DNA from: Streptomyces sp. CA-210063
GTDB taxonomy: Bacteria; Actinomycetota; Actinomycetes; Streptomycetales; Streptomycetaceae
NCBI RefSeq assembly: GCF_024612015.1
Contig: NZ_CP102512.1
Location: 3,100,001 to 3,164,000 of the forward strand
Reading direction: 5' to 3'
Length of the DNA: 64,000 nucleotides
Part shown: positions 15,430 to 26,189 of the stretch, in pieces
Numbering within the stretch: the first letter of the stretch is position 1
How the letters are laid out: the number at the start of each line of letters is the position of its first letter
Made by a program: the position numbers and the translations under genes
Notes under the pieces: model-generated
What the model was told of the DNA's origin: nothing
The model's input: the letters and a program-made list of their open reading frames with translations, nothing else
Database searches by the model: none

Positions 15430-18400
15430 GGGGTGTCCTTGGGCAAGTGTCTATACGGATCGATTAGAGCATGCTCATCTGGCCATCGCGGCGTCAAGAG
15501 CATACCGCCCTCCCGGTCAGGGACAGGCTCATGACTCAACTCCATAGACTCTCGGGTCCCATCAGGCCTCATTCTCTGGGGGGCCGACCCCCTCTTCATC
15601 CGCTCGATGTTGTCTTTCCCCCACTGGTCCTCGGCCGCCGGTTCGGCAGCTTCGTTCTTCCAGAATCGCTTACGCATTGTCGACATGGTGGGAGATTTGC
15701 CCTTCTTATTGGGCTTGGTGTAATCATCTCCCACCTTCCAGCGGGCATACGAGGACTTATTCGAGCTACCGGGCTTGCCAGGCCTATGTCCGAAGATGGC
15801 CGCAAGAGCACTGGGGACTTGGTAGGCGTCACTCGATGTGTCGTAGCCGTGGCCGGCTATCCAATTATCGAACTGAGCACCGTAGTCACATCCTGGCTCA
15901 CCAGGACCACCACCGTTGCGACAGTCCCCGTCAAAGATCCATCCGCCGTACTCCGCCATGTGGGGAACGTTGCTGACAACCCCGTAGAACGTCTCTCCAA
16001 CACCGGAGCAAACTCCCGACAGGAAACCCCACGAGCCGCACCCATCCTCGGAGTCCCCGGGTCCATTCGTGGTTCCGGTGCTGTCGGTGGTGGCCGTTCC
16101 GCAATTGCTGTTGCATGGATGCACGGAGGCCGGCTTGGTGTAGTCCACTGCCTCGTTGGGACGCCCGTTTCCTTCTGTCCCGTCAGGGCGCTTCGGACAT
16201 GCCGGATCGTTCGGGCCGCCGCATTTCAGGCCGAGGCCCGACGGGTCGGAGAAGGTGACGGGGTTGTTGATGCTGTAGGTGTAGCCGTTGAGGGTCTGGT
16301 GCTTGTCGAGTTCCAGCAACGGGTCGACGCTGATGAACTGGCCCGTCTTCGGGTCGTACTCACGTGCCCCGATGTGCGTCAGCCCCGTGCCGACGTCGGC
16401 CGGCTTACCCAGGAACGCCTTGTCGTCCGGCCAGCCCGTGACCGCCTTCGGGTCTCGTGAGGCACCGAACGGCGACGTGTACCTCTTCGTGACCGCGTAC
16501 GTCGTAGCGTCGAGCGCGATGCTGGACGTGCCGTGGTGGTCCGAGGCCAGGAAGCTGAGCTTCGAGCCCGACGTGCCCGAAACCGCCGTACGCACCGCGA
16601 TGCTCTGACCGCCGGCCGTGTAGTAGCGAGTGCCGGACAGGGTCTTCGTCGCGCCCTTGACCGTCAGGCGGACCTCCGTGCCGCCCAGGTACAGGACCGT
16701 GTCGCCGTTGCCCTTGGCCCGACGGATCAACAGCTCCCCGTTGGCGTCGTACAGGTAGCCGGTCTCTGCACTGCCCTCGGTCGTCTTGGCCAGCTTGCCT
16801 TCGGCGTTCCAGGCCAAGGTCTGCTGCGCGGTCGGGCCAGGGCGGGACTCGGTGTTGCCGTTGGCGTCGTAGTCGTACGTCGCGGCCCTGGCGCCCGTGG
16901 TGTTGTCCAGGGTGTGGGGCTTGTTGTCGCCCTGGGCACTGGTGTCGTCGTACGTGTACGTCGTGGTGCTGTTGCCCGACGTCGCGTGTTGCGTCTCCGT
17001 CTTGCGCTGGCCCGCCGCGGTGTACGTGTACGACGTCCAGTACGGGGCCTGGCCGTCGATGTTCGCCGTGGTGCGGCCCGCGGTCGCGCAGTCGGCCGTC
17101 TTCGGGGTCCAGGACTCGGTCAGGCGGCGGTGGCCGTCATAGGAGAAGCACTGGTAGTCCGGCTTGGTCGTGCCGCCCTGGGTCGTGCCGTCGAAGATGG
17201 ACGTGACATTGCCGGCGTCGTCCTGGGTGAAGTTCAGGTCCTGCGGCATGTAGGCGTGGACGTCGTCCGTGACGTAGGCGCGGGTCAGGCGGCGGAAGCC
17301 GGGCTCATAAGTGAAGTTGACGTACGCCTTCTTCGCCGAGCTGGTCGGGTCCCTGCCCAGGCGCAGCTGGGTCAGGTCGCCTTGCGGTGAGTAGCCCGCG
17401 TCCTGGAGGTAGTTGGTCGAGCCGGCCGCACTCAGCACCTGCCCTGTCACGGTGTAGGTGTAGCTGACCTTCTCGGCGGCCAGACCGCCGGCTGCCGGTT
17501 CGGTGACAGTGCCGAGGGAGCTGTCCAAGTTGTAGGAGCTGCTGAAGGGCAGCGTCTTGGCGAGCCCCGCCGCCACCAGTGGTTCGCTGGCAGGGAGTTG
17601 CAGCTCGCTGGCGGTGGCGTTGTAGAGGTTGTCGAAGGTGGTGACCTTCTGCGTGTACGCGTTGGTGATGCTGCCGTCGTAGCGGACGGCGGTGTCCTGC
17701 TGGCCCTTGGCGACCGCGTCATAGCCCCACGACGCCAGCTTGTTGGCGTCCGTCTTCTGAGACTGCCACAGCCCGGTCTTGCGGTTCAGCTCGTCGTAGC
17801 CGTAGAGGAGCTTCTTGCTCTCCTCCGCGACGTTGAAGGTGGAGTCGACCCGGTCGAGACCGTCGTACGTCGTCTTGCTCGTGCCCTTGTCCGGGTCGGT
17901 CGCGGTGATCTGACGGCCGAAGAGGTCGTAGGTGTACGACCACTTGGCCTCGTCCGGGCCGATGATGGTTTCCTGCTGGCCCGCCGGTGTGTAGGCGTAC
18001 CTCGTCGTGGTGTAGTCGCTGCCCGTCGGCTGTGGGCCGCCGTACTCACGGCGCTCCGTCGTCCGGCCCAGCGCGTCCGTCACCACGGCTACGGCCTGGC
18101 CGCCGGCAGGGGCCGAAGTGGCCACCGTGTCACCGGTGTACGTCGTGTCGACCGTCAGCCGCCGGATGACCGGCTTCTCCTTGAGCGAGACGTCCCTGCC
18201 GCTGGTGACCGCCTTGATCGCGCGGCCCGCGCCGTCATACGTGGTGTTGGTTTCGATCGGGGCCTGGCCACCGTCCGGCTGTGCCGGCTCGGTGGACGGT
18301 TCGGTCGCCGCCTCCCAGATGTCGCTGCGGGTGCCGGCGACGAGCCCCCGGGAGTCGTAGAGCGACAGGGAGATCAGACGGCCGCCGCTCGGGGTCGGGG

Positions 18401-21400
18401 TCTGGACCTGGCGCGTGCGCAGCATCGAGTCGAAGAACTCGTAGGTGGTCTTGTAGCGGTCCGCGCTGTTGCCGACGAGCGTCGCCGTGGAGACCCACGA
18501 CATTTCCGATGCCTTGCTCGTGACGTGGTAGCCGAAAACATAGTTCGGCTTGAAGTTGAGAACGCGCAGCCGGTTCGGCAGCCACACCTGGGTGGTGCGG
18601 CCGAGGCTGTCGTACGTCGTCTCGGTGATCTTGTTGTTCGGGTCGGTGATCTTCGTCGGAGAGCCCGTTGCGAAGTCCACGACGCTCGTCGTCTTGTGTC
18701 CCTTGACGTTGCTGACGCTGGTGGAGGTCAGCGGCCCGGTCGCGGTCGGAACATAGGCGGTGTCGGTGACGAGCTGGTCGTTGGTGTCCTTGACCACCCG
18801 AGGGCGGCCCAGACTGTCGTACGTGCTCGTCGACGCTTTCTGCCAGGTGGGAGCGTCGTCGCTGCCGTAGCCCTTGGCCCTGCCCACCCAGACCGCTTCA
18901 CCCTTGGTCGGCTTCTGTACGGCGGACCACGCCGTGGCCGTCGCGTCGTCGTACACGGTGGCCGTGTCGGCGATCACGTCACCAGGGCGGTTGGAGTCGC
19001 TCGGGAGGTCGAGCGTGGAGTCGGCGATGGCGCAGCTCTTGGCGACCTTGCGTACCCGTGAGGTGAGGGAGTTGATGCCGTTGTCGGCGTTGCGGGCGTA
19101 CCACGTGCGGGTGCAGGTCTCGTCGCCCTCGACGGCGTTGTCGCCCCGATCCTCGACGGTCTCCGGCATGCCGTAGTCGTCGAAGGTGGTCTTCACCGTG
19201 CGCACCCGGTCGTACGGGGTGAGCTTGCTGGTGATGTTGGTGCGGGTGTGGGTGGCTTCCGTACGGACGTAGTACGCCTCGGTGTCCGCGTACGACTTGT
19301 GCTGGGTGGCCGTCTTCTTCGACCACGGGTCGTTGACCGTGCCGGAGACCTCGTCGGCGCCGTTGTAGGTGACGGTCTCACGGACGAGGCCCGCGTACTG
19401 GTCGGAGTCCGTCAGTGCCGGGGCCTTCACCCCGGTGACCTTCACACTCTTGCGGTCGTCCTTGTGCGGGGTCTTGCCGTCGGCGCCCAGGACGCGGTCG
19501 CCGTTCATGCCGCGCAGATAGACCGTGACCGTCTTCGACTGGGTTCCGTTGGGCGCGCCGGTGATATGGGTGACCTTGCCGAATCCGCGCCAGACGGACC
19601 AGGTCCGCTCCTTCTCCTTCGTGAAGGGGTCCTCGTTGTAGTGCCAGGCTCCGCCGCCCGAGTACTGGTAGGCGTGCTGCACCGACTCCGAGCCGCCCTG
19701 CGGGTCCGACGTGTACACGGACGTGACCGGGTACTTCTGGAACCAGTCGAGGATCGGTTCCTTCTCGCCGTTCGGCGACCAGTAGACCGGGTAGCAGTTC
19801 CTGGTGTTCTCGTCCACCTTGGGCTTGGCCTGGCCCGCGACGCAGTCGGCGTCGGCGTAGGTGACGACGGTCTTTGCTCCGGTCTCGGAGGTGACCGTCG
19901 CCAGGCGCGGCCGGTAGAGCGGCAGGATGTTGTCGCCGGCCCCGTCGACACGGTTCTTCCGGAAGTCGTGGCCGAACTTCACCGGGTCCAGGGAGAGTTC
20001 GGTTCCGCGCTTGCCGGTGTGCCGGATCTCGTCGAGCCACAGTGACTGGTCGCTCGAATCGCCGGTGTCGCCCGGGTCGAGGTAGATCTGCTTGAGGGAC
20101 CAGGCGTCCACGGCGTCGTACGCGGGGGTGGATGCGGCGGCGTTCCAGGCGTAGGTGGTGATGCCCGTCATCCGCTTGCGGGTGAAGAAGGACGGGCCGA
20201 CGTTTCCGGTGCACTTGTCGTCGTCCTTGCACACGGCGTCGAACGGGACGTCCGGCCAGTTGTCGCGTGCGTCCTCGGTGAGTTCGTCGCAGCCGGTTCC
20301 CGAGGCGACGCAGCGTTCGGCGTACGAGAAGACGACCTTGTTCGACGCGGCCGGCGTCGCGGAGAACAGGGCGTCCGCCCGCTGCCCGTAGCGGATCTCC
20401 TTGAGGTGTCCGCCACGGGTGTACCTGGTTCCCGTGGTGTCGTCGCCGAGCATGTCGTAGTTGTTGGTCTCGGCCGTGTACCAGTAGGTCATGGCGTTGC
20501 CATGGGTGTCCTCGACGTAGTCGAGGTTCCAGCGCCAGGCCTGCTTCTTGTCCCGGCCGGAGAAGTTGGTGCCGTCGCTGTAGCCGGGCTCCCCGGAGTC
20601 ATCGCCGAAGACCGGTACGGTCCATACGGAGTTGGTCCGTTCGTCGGCACCGGCGCCTTCGAGTTTGTTCCGACCAAAGACGTACTTGGTGCCGTCCCCG
20701 GTCGTGACAGTCCAGTGCTCCCCGTTGTCGTCGCCGTTGTCCGCCGCCGTGGAGTGCGTGACCGTGGAGGCGTCGTCGTTCTTCAGCCGCCACTTGCCGC
20801 TCGTGTCGTCCTTGACGAGTTCCGTGGCCTTGCCGTTCAGGACGAGAGAGGCGTTGTCGAACTTCCAGCACAAGTCGAACTTGTCCGTCTGACCGTCGTC
20901 GTCGCACGAGCCGTACTTGCGCTCGATGTACGAGGAGGTCAGGTCGAAGCCTGTGCCTATGGCCGTGCCCTGGTTGTTGGTCGTGGACGTCTGCCCGTCA
21001 ACACTGCCGGAGTCGTAGGAGATCGACATGTCGGGCTTGGGGCCTGCCGCCGAAGGCGGTACCCGCAGCGGGTACGACCAGGTGAATGTGCCTGCGGACC
21101 CGCCGGCCTCCCATGTGGAGGAGGCCGACAGCGGGGTCGCCTTGTAGTCACCGCCGCCCGAACTGGTGCCGGCGGCCACTGCCAGCATGGTGGGGGCTCC
21201 GTCGGCGGACAGGGTGACGGGCGCCGAAAGCCGTTGCGTGGAGCGGTCGTTGGTGAAGTCGAGGGTTTCGCGGGTTCGGCACTTCGCCGCAGAGCGGTCT
21301 GTGAGGGCGCAGGCCGGGAGGGACTGCAGCCGCAGGCGTCCCGCCCAGTCACCACCGTAGGCAGAAGCGAATGCGTCGTAGTTCAAGGCGAGTTGGGCGG

Positions 21401-21932
21401 CCCCACCGTCACCCTTCGCCGCCTTGACCTCCAGTACGACCCCGCGCACCCCCAGCCCGGCCGCGGTCTTCTGGTCCAGGACCTTGACCGTGACGCTGTT
21501 CGGGGCCTTGCCCTTGCGTGGCTTGGAGAGCGTGACGGGCAGCGATCCGGGCGTCGCCCTGGTCGAGCCCTTCGCGGGCAGCGTCACCGTCGCCTGGCCG
21601 GCCTTCGGCCAAGTGACGGTCCGTTGCCGCTCCTCGCGCGCACGGGCGGCTGCCGATCGGTCCGCTGCTTCCGCTTGTTCCACCGCGGCGGCGGCCTTCT
21701 TGTCCACCTTGGGCTTGAAGGGGCTCACCTTCTGCCCCCGTGGCGCAGGGACGTCCGGAGCGCCCAGTGGGTCGGCCTCGGCCGCGAACGCCACCGGGGT
21801 GAGCAGCCCGGACAGCACGGCGAGACTCGTGACGGCTGCTGCCCGGTGGACCCATCGACCTGAGTGGATCCACCGACCTGAGCGGCTCATGACATCGCGA
21901 CGCGCGGATCTCGCGGTCTCGAACAAATTCAT
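15426..21932 (-). CDS. secreted Rhs/YD-repeat polymorphic toxin
   Basis: A 2168-residue exported toxin-delivery protein. The ATG (21930-21932) follows GGGAGAG. The signal region RAAAVTSLAVLSGLLTPVAFAAEADP is followed by a spacer and many YD repeats (for example YDSLGRTTQVW, YDGLDRVDSTF, YTYTAAGQRKTE). The Rhs core is ...LASDHHGTSSIALD...YTSPFGASRDP...FLGKPADVGTGLTHIGARYDPKTG-type sequence ending in NNPVTFSDPSGL near residue 1900. The remaining 270 or so residues are the variable tip. Its last 40 residues (MELSHEPVPDREGG... PRWPDEHALIDPYRHL) have the spaced His/Glu pattern of HNH/EndoVII-like nuclease tips. Nuclease activity is inferred. The immunity candidate follows immediately and the LamG gene precedes it by 111 bp. 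Confidence 0.9.
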   Translation of the reverse strand: MNLFETARSARRDVMSRSGRWIHSGRWVHRAAAVTSLAVLSGLLTPVAFAAEADPLGAPDVPAPRGQKVSPFKPKVDKKAAAAVEQAEAADRSAAARAREERQRTVTWPKAGQATVTLPAKGSTRATPGSLPVTLSKPRKGKAPNSVTVKVLDQKTAAGLGVRGVVLEVKAAKGDGGAAQLALNYDAFASAYGGDWAGRLRLQSLPACALTDRSAAKCRTRETLDFTNDRSTQRLSAPVTLSADGAPTMLAVAAGTSSGGGDYKATPLSASSTWEAGGSAGTFTWSYPLRVPPSAAGPKPDMSISYDSGSVDGQTSTTNNQGTAIGTGFDLTSSYIERKYGSCDDDGQTDKFDLCWKFDNASLVLNGKATELVKDDTSGKWRLKNDDASTVTHSTAADNGDDNGEHWTVTTGDGTKYVFGRNKLEGAGADERTNSVWTVPVFGDDSGEPGYSDGTNFSGRDKKQAWRWNLDYVEDTHGNAMTYWYTAETNNYDMLGDDTTGTRYTRGGHLKEIRYGQRADALFSATPAASNKVVFSYAERCVASGTGCDELTEDARDNWPDVPFDAVCKDDDKCTGNVGPSFFTRKRMTGITTYAWNAAASTPAYDAVDAWSLKQIYLDPGDTGDSSDQSLWLDEIRHTGKRGTELSLDPVKFGHDFRKNRVDGAGDNILPLYRPRLATVTSETGAKTVVTYADADCVAGQAKPKVDENTRNCYPVYWSPNGEKEPILDWFQKYPVTSVYTSDPQGGSESVQHAYQYSGGGAWHYNEDPFTKEKERTWSVWRGFGKVTHITGAPNGTQSKTVTVYLRGMNGDRVLGADGKTPHKDDRKSVKVTGVKAPALTDSDQYAGLVRETVTYNGADEVSGTVNDPWSKKTATQHKSYADTEAYYVRTEATHTRTNITSKLTPYDRVRTVKTTFDDYGMPETVEDRGDNAVEGDETCTRTWYARNADNGINSLTSRVRKVAKSCAIADSTLDLPSDSNRPGDVIADTATVYDDATATAWSAVQKPTKGEAVWVGRAKGYGSDDAPTWQKASTSTYDSLGRPRVVKDTNDQLVTDTAYVPTATGPLTSTSVSNVKGHKTTSVVDFATGSPTKITDPNNKITETTYDSLGRTTQVWLPNRLRVLNFKPNYVFGYHVTSKASEMSWVSTATLVGNSADRYKTTYEFFDSMLRTRQVQTPTPSGGRLISLSLYDSRGLVAGTRSDIWEAATEPSTEPAQPDGGQAPIETNTTYDGAGRAIKAVTSGRDVSLKEKPVIRRLTVDTTYTGDTVATSAPAGGQAVAVVTDALGRTTERREYGGPQPTGSDYTTTRYAYTPAGQQETIIGPDEAKWSYTYDLFGRQITATDPDKGTSKTTYDGLDRVDSTFNVAEESKKLLYGYDELNRKTGLWQSQKTDANKLASWGYDAVAKGQQDTAVRYDGSITNAYTQKVTTFDNLYNATASELQLPASEPLVAAGLAKTLPFSSSYNLDSSLGTVTEPAAGGLAAEKVSYTYTVTGQVLSAAGSTNYLQDAGYSPQGDLTQLRLGRDPTSSAKKAYVNFTYEPGFRRLTRAYVTDDVHAYMPQDLNFTQDDAGNVTSIFDGTTQGGTTKPDYQCFSYDGHRRLTESWTPKTADCATAGRTTANIDGQAPYWTSYTYTAAGQRKTETQHATSGNSTTTYTYDDTSAQGDNKPHTLDNTTGARAATYDYDANGNTESRPGPTAQQTLAWNAEGKLAKTTEGSAETGYLYDANGELLIRRAKGNGDTVLYLGGTEVRLTVKGATKTLSGTRYYTAGGQSIAVRTAVSGTSGSKLSFLASDHHGTSSIALDATTYAVTKRYTSPFGASRDPKAVTGWPDDKAFLGKPADVGTGLTHIGAREYDPKTGQFISVDPLLELDKHQTLNGYTYSINNPVTFSDPSGLGLKCGGPNDPACPKRPDGTEGNGRPNEAVDYTKPASVHPCNSNCGTATTDSTGTTNGPGDSEDGCGSWGFLSGVCSGVGETFYGVVSNVPHMAEYGGWIFDGDCRNGGGPGEPGCDYGAQFDNWIAGHGYDTSSDAYQVPSALAAIFGHRPGKPGSSNKSSYARWKVGDDYTKPNKKGKSPTMSTMRKRFWKNEAAEPAAEDQWGKDNIERMKRGSAPQRMRPDGTRESMELSHEPVPDREGGMLLTPRWPDEHALIDPYRHLPKDTP

Positions 21933-22043
21933 CGCGTTCTCTCCCTGCGCACAGCGGATGCCAGTTGCGCTACGGCACGAGCCGAAGAGCCCGTACAGGT
22001 TGGTGAGTTCGAAGATCGGAGTGTGGGGTGGCGGGTCAGCTGG

Positions 22044-25000
22044 TCAGGTGGCGTCCGGGTCAGCCATCACCTGTGAGCGAATCTGTTCGGAGTTCATCGC
22101 TCCGGTCCAGATCCTTAGGTCACCGAGGTTCGCGAGCAGGTAGTGGCCAGTGGATCCGCCTGTCGTGCCACGCCCCATGGCAAGTTCACCGCTGCCCTGC
22201 TGCGGCTCGGTGAAGACGTCCGTTTCCGTCTCGAGCTGGCTGTCCTGCCCCACGTAGAGGTGGAGCCGCCCCGGACCTGTCTCCGCCTGTGCGTCGAAGA
22301 CGCCGGTGACCTGCACCCAGGTGTCGGTCTCGGCGATGTCGCCGCCCGGAACCTCGGCGCTCTGCGTGACCTTGCCGTCGGATCCGACGGCGGTCCGGGT
22401 GAACTTCCACTGGTAGACGCCGTCCGCGGGCTTGACCACCCAGAGAGCCCACGACGACTCACCTCCGGCCCGCTGCCCTGCCACCTGCGCCTGGTAGCCG
22501 ACCGGTTTGTCCGCGAGCTTGCCGGACTCCAGTTGCACACTCGCCGAGACCGTGAACGATCCGCTCTCGTCGACCATGGGGCCCGTCGCAGACGCGTAGC
22601 CGGACGTGCCGTCAAGGGTGAGGCCGTTGTCCTCCTCGTTGATGACGGCACCCGTACCCGACAACTTCATCGCGGGTCGGGGGTACGAGGTCCGCTCGAC
22701 GATCTCGGTACCGGTCGCGGACGTGGCGTCCCACTGGGCCACCAGTTCGTTGGTCGGCATCCCGTCCACGTTGAGGGAGCGTGCCTCCTGGACGATGTCC
22801 TCCTGCGTCAGGGCATACTGCCAAACGGCGACCTCGTCGACACGGCCGTGGAAGTACTGGCCTCCCGGCGAACGCCCGAAGGTGAGGCCGCCGCTGGCCG
22901 TCCACGGCTGGTAGGTGGACGACTTCGCGTACAGGTTGATCGGTTCGCCCTGGGGGCGCCCGTTCACGAACAGCTGCACAGTGTCGTTCTTCGGGTCCGT
23001 GTCCGGGAGCCCGTCGTCTCCCTCGGTCTTGAACACGCCGACCAGATGGGTCCATACGTTCAACGTGGCGGGCTGGTCGGAAGGCGAGCGGATCCACGCC
23101 GGGCTGTTGCTGTCGGTGCCGGACCGGCTGAATCCCCACCTTCGGTCACCGGGCGAGTAGGACAGCGAGAGGGCCTGCCCCAGCGTGCCCGACGACTGCG
23201 ACAGCACGACGCGGGTGTCGTCGGCATCCGTGAGATACGCCCAGGCCGACACGGTGTAGGAGTCCTTCGTGATGATCGCGGGGGACGAGGTCACTGCGTG
23301 CCCGGTCTGCTGCTCCGCGTTCGTGGTGTCGTTGAGCCACAGGGACTGATCGGCATCGCCCTGGCGGGCCATGGTCGACCATCCGACACCCGCGTTGGTG
23401 AGCGCGGCGGGGTGACGGGATCCGACTGTGGCCGTGTCCTGGGCCGAGCGGGCGCCGGCGTCGCGAGTGGCGTCGTCGAAGTGCCAGCGGCCCGACTCAC
23501 CCGGTGGCGGGGCCACCTTGAAGATGAACTCCGCCGGGGGACCCGTACGGTTGCGTACGTCGATCGCCGTCACCGACAGCACCTGGGTGCCACCCAGTTG
23601 CGGTGTCACCGACACGGTGGGGCTGGTGCCGGAGACGCGGGTCGCCTTGCCCGTCGAGCCGGCGATGAGCTGCCACTCGTAGCTGGTGATGTCCTTGTCC
23701 GCCGCATTGGGTTTGAAGGTGAAGGATCCCCGTGTGCCGGGGCCGCCCAGCCCCGGGCAGTCGTTGGTCAGGCACGGCTCGTACGGGCCGTTGCTGATGA
23801 TCTGCGGGACCTTGGGTGCGGTGGAGTCCACATTGAAGTAACACCAGGAGGAGTACGGGGAGTACAGGTCGCCGCTCTTGCCGTCGTAGGACCAGTGGGA
23901 CTGAGTGCGCGCCCGGTAGCGGTAAACGCCCCCGTCCGCCCGGTCGTTGGTGCGCATTCGCTGCAACTCACCATCCGGAGCCCAGCCCGAGTCACGCGGG
24001 CGGAAGTCGGTCCATGCCGTGGCCCATGTGCCGTCCGCGTGCTTGTTCTGCACAACGAACTCGGCCTGCAGGGCCGGCTTGTTCTCTCCGCTGACCGGTT
24101 GGACCTTGGTCTGCACTCTTGCCTGCACCATGGGGTCCAGGCGGGTGACGGTCAACGGCTTCGTGGACGACTTCTCGCAGTACGCGACATTGCCGTCACC
24201 CGGTATCAGGCCCACGTTCGTCGGCACTCCCGGCTTGTGGGCGTACGTGACCTGCAACTCGGCATTGTCGTCGAACCGCTTCCAGGCCCGTGGGTCGTCC
24301 TCGTCCTTCGCCCACAGCATGAGGGTCAGACGCTGGAACTTGCCGTCCGCGAAGGCGCGCACCGTCGACGTCAGGTTCTCCTCCGGCTGCGCCGGATCGT
24401 CGTTGAACTCGACCCATCGGTCCGGCTGATCGGGGCTGCACAGGTCGCCCCGGCCGGCCGAGACGAGCCTGTCGCCCATGTGGTCGATCGTCTTCGGGCC
24501 CGGCCAGCGCGTGCCTTCGGAGATGTTGTTGGTCCGCACCAGGTTGAGCCACTTGGCGTCGCAGTTGAACGACCATGTCTCGTACGCGCGGAACGTCGCG
24601 TCCAGGACGTGCTTACCGCTCAGCTTGCCGGGACCGAATTCGAAGAGCATCCGGTCGATGTAGTTGTCGCCGCAGTAGTAGCCGTCCGCGCTGCCGCAAC
24701 GGCCGACGCCCAGGTCTCCGTTGAACTGCCAGAATCTGTCACCGTCCGAGGAGATCTTCGTACGCTCGGATCGGCCCAGTCCGACGGGCGGGTCGATGTA
24801 GACGGGATAGACCGTGTCCGTGCCCCGCAGCAGGCCGAGGTCCGGCTTCACTGTGACGGACCCGTTCTCGACCTGGACGGGCAGTACGGCACTGGCATCC
24901 CCCGCGCCGGGTTGCGCCGAATCCTCCTGACCCGCGGCCGTCGGACCTTCCTCCGCACTGGCAGAGCGCATCAACTGCGGCTCCACACCGCTGCTCGTAT

Positions 25001-25800
25001 CACCGGCGGAGTCCCACATCTGACCGGCCGGGCCGTTGAACACCGCGTTGCCGTCCTCGTCGACGGCGCGCAGACCACCGCCGGAGCCGGGGGACGACCT
25101 CAAGTCCCTGACCAGCGGCGCTGAAACGCAACTGCTCCAGCGCATCGCTGTCGGCGGCCTCGGCCGACTTCACCACAAGGACCTGCCTGTACCCCTCGGC
25201 CGTGGCCGTCAGTTGCAGGTCCACGCCGGGAAGGACCTCCGCATACGTGGCGGTCGCGCCGTCCAGTGTCGGAGCGGGCAGGTGGCCCGGCCAGCCAAGC
25301 GTGAACGACCGTCCGTCACGGCCGAGACGAAGCATGTCTCCGCCGTCTCCGCCCCCGGAGAACTCCAGGTCCACAGCAGCGGCCTTGGGGACCACGCTGC
25401 CGTCGGCTTTCTTCGTCAGGGCCGCATCGATGTCCTGCCAGCCGCCGTCTGTGGTTCGGGCCCGCTGTGGCGTCGTCGACTGCGTCAGCGTGAAGGTTCC
25501 GTCCGGATTCGCGAACGTCTGTGAGTACTCGGTGCGTTGCCCGATGTCCTCCACCGGCTCGCCCGAATCAGCCGCCTCCTCGGACGCCGTCAATGCCGCC
25601 TTGGGCACCGCCGCAGCTGGCGAAGCCCCGGCCAGGGCCACGGGCAGTGAGCCCAGAACACACCACGCTGCTACCGCCGACACACCACGACGCATGCCTC
25701 TGCGCCGAGTCCATGCACGCCGGGCCCCCGACTCCGTGCCCACAATCCCCACCCCGTTGTCACAAGAATCACAAAGATCCGGGAGGGAACATAAGTTCAC
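22044..25800 (-). pseudogene. LamG-domain secreted protein, frameshifted
   Basis: Two overlapping frames make one protein of about 1250 residues. The N-part (from 25800; likelier starts are GTG 25743 or ATG 25695) has a signal peptide (AVAAWCVLGSLPVALAGASPAAA) and reads to LRFSAAGQGLEVVP. The C-part continues GSGGGLRAVDEDGNAVFNG to 22044. Removing one base from the five-G run at 25089-25093 joins them perfectly. Downstream come a DNRLRE-like region, a Cys-rich beta part and two LamG/concanavalin-like jellyrolls (about WHFDDATRDAG... and GTSGYASATGPMVDESGSFTV...). Such proteins are the usual upstream partner of Streptomyces Rhs toxins. The shift may be a real mutation, phase variation or a sequence error. 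Confidence 0.85.
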
Positions 25801-26189
25801 AGCAACTCACACCGTCAAGAGTGATCCATGCCACTTCGAGGGACCGTTGCGCTACTAAGCGTAGAAATAGCCGGACACTCTGTGGGCTTTAAGCCAAAGA
25901 TGGCCGGAAGGACCTCGCGCAACAGGTAAACGCCAAGGGGATTCCACTCAAACATCAAAGGTCTCCGTGGGAATCGCGACCCCCTCCGTGACGACCACTG
26001 AGCCGCCGCGCCCCTCTCCGGCAATCGCGTCCAGGACGAGGCGACGACATACGGCCACGACAGCCGGAACGGCCCCGCGTGTCCTTGGGCCGCACAGCTG
26101 ACTCCGCTACCTTGACGGTCAGAATCAGGCTCGTCGACGCGTTGGTGGCTGGGAGGCGCGTCTCCTCGACGTGCCCGACGGAGACATCA
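25801..26189. other. divergent intergenic region, no gene seen
   Basis: This separates the LamG gene (leftward) from the MFS gene (rightward). It has lower G+C than its surroundings around 25840-25960. A frame on the minus strand (25815-26024) has poor codon use and no ribosome site. The promoters of both flanking genes must be here, but no convincing -35/-10 pair stands out. Confidence 0.4.
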
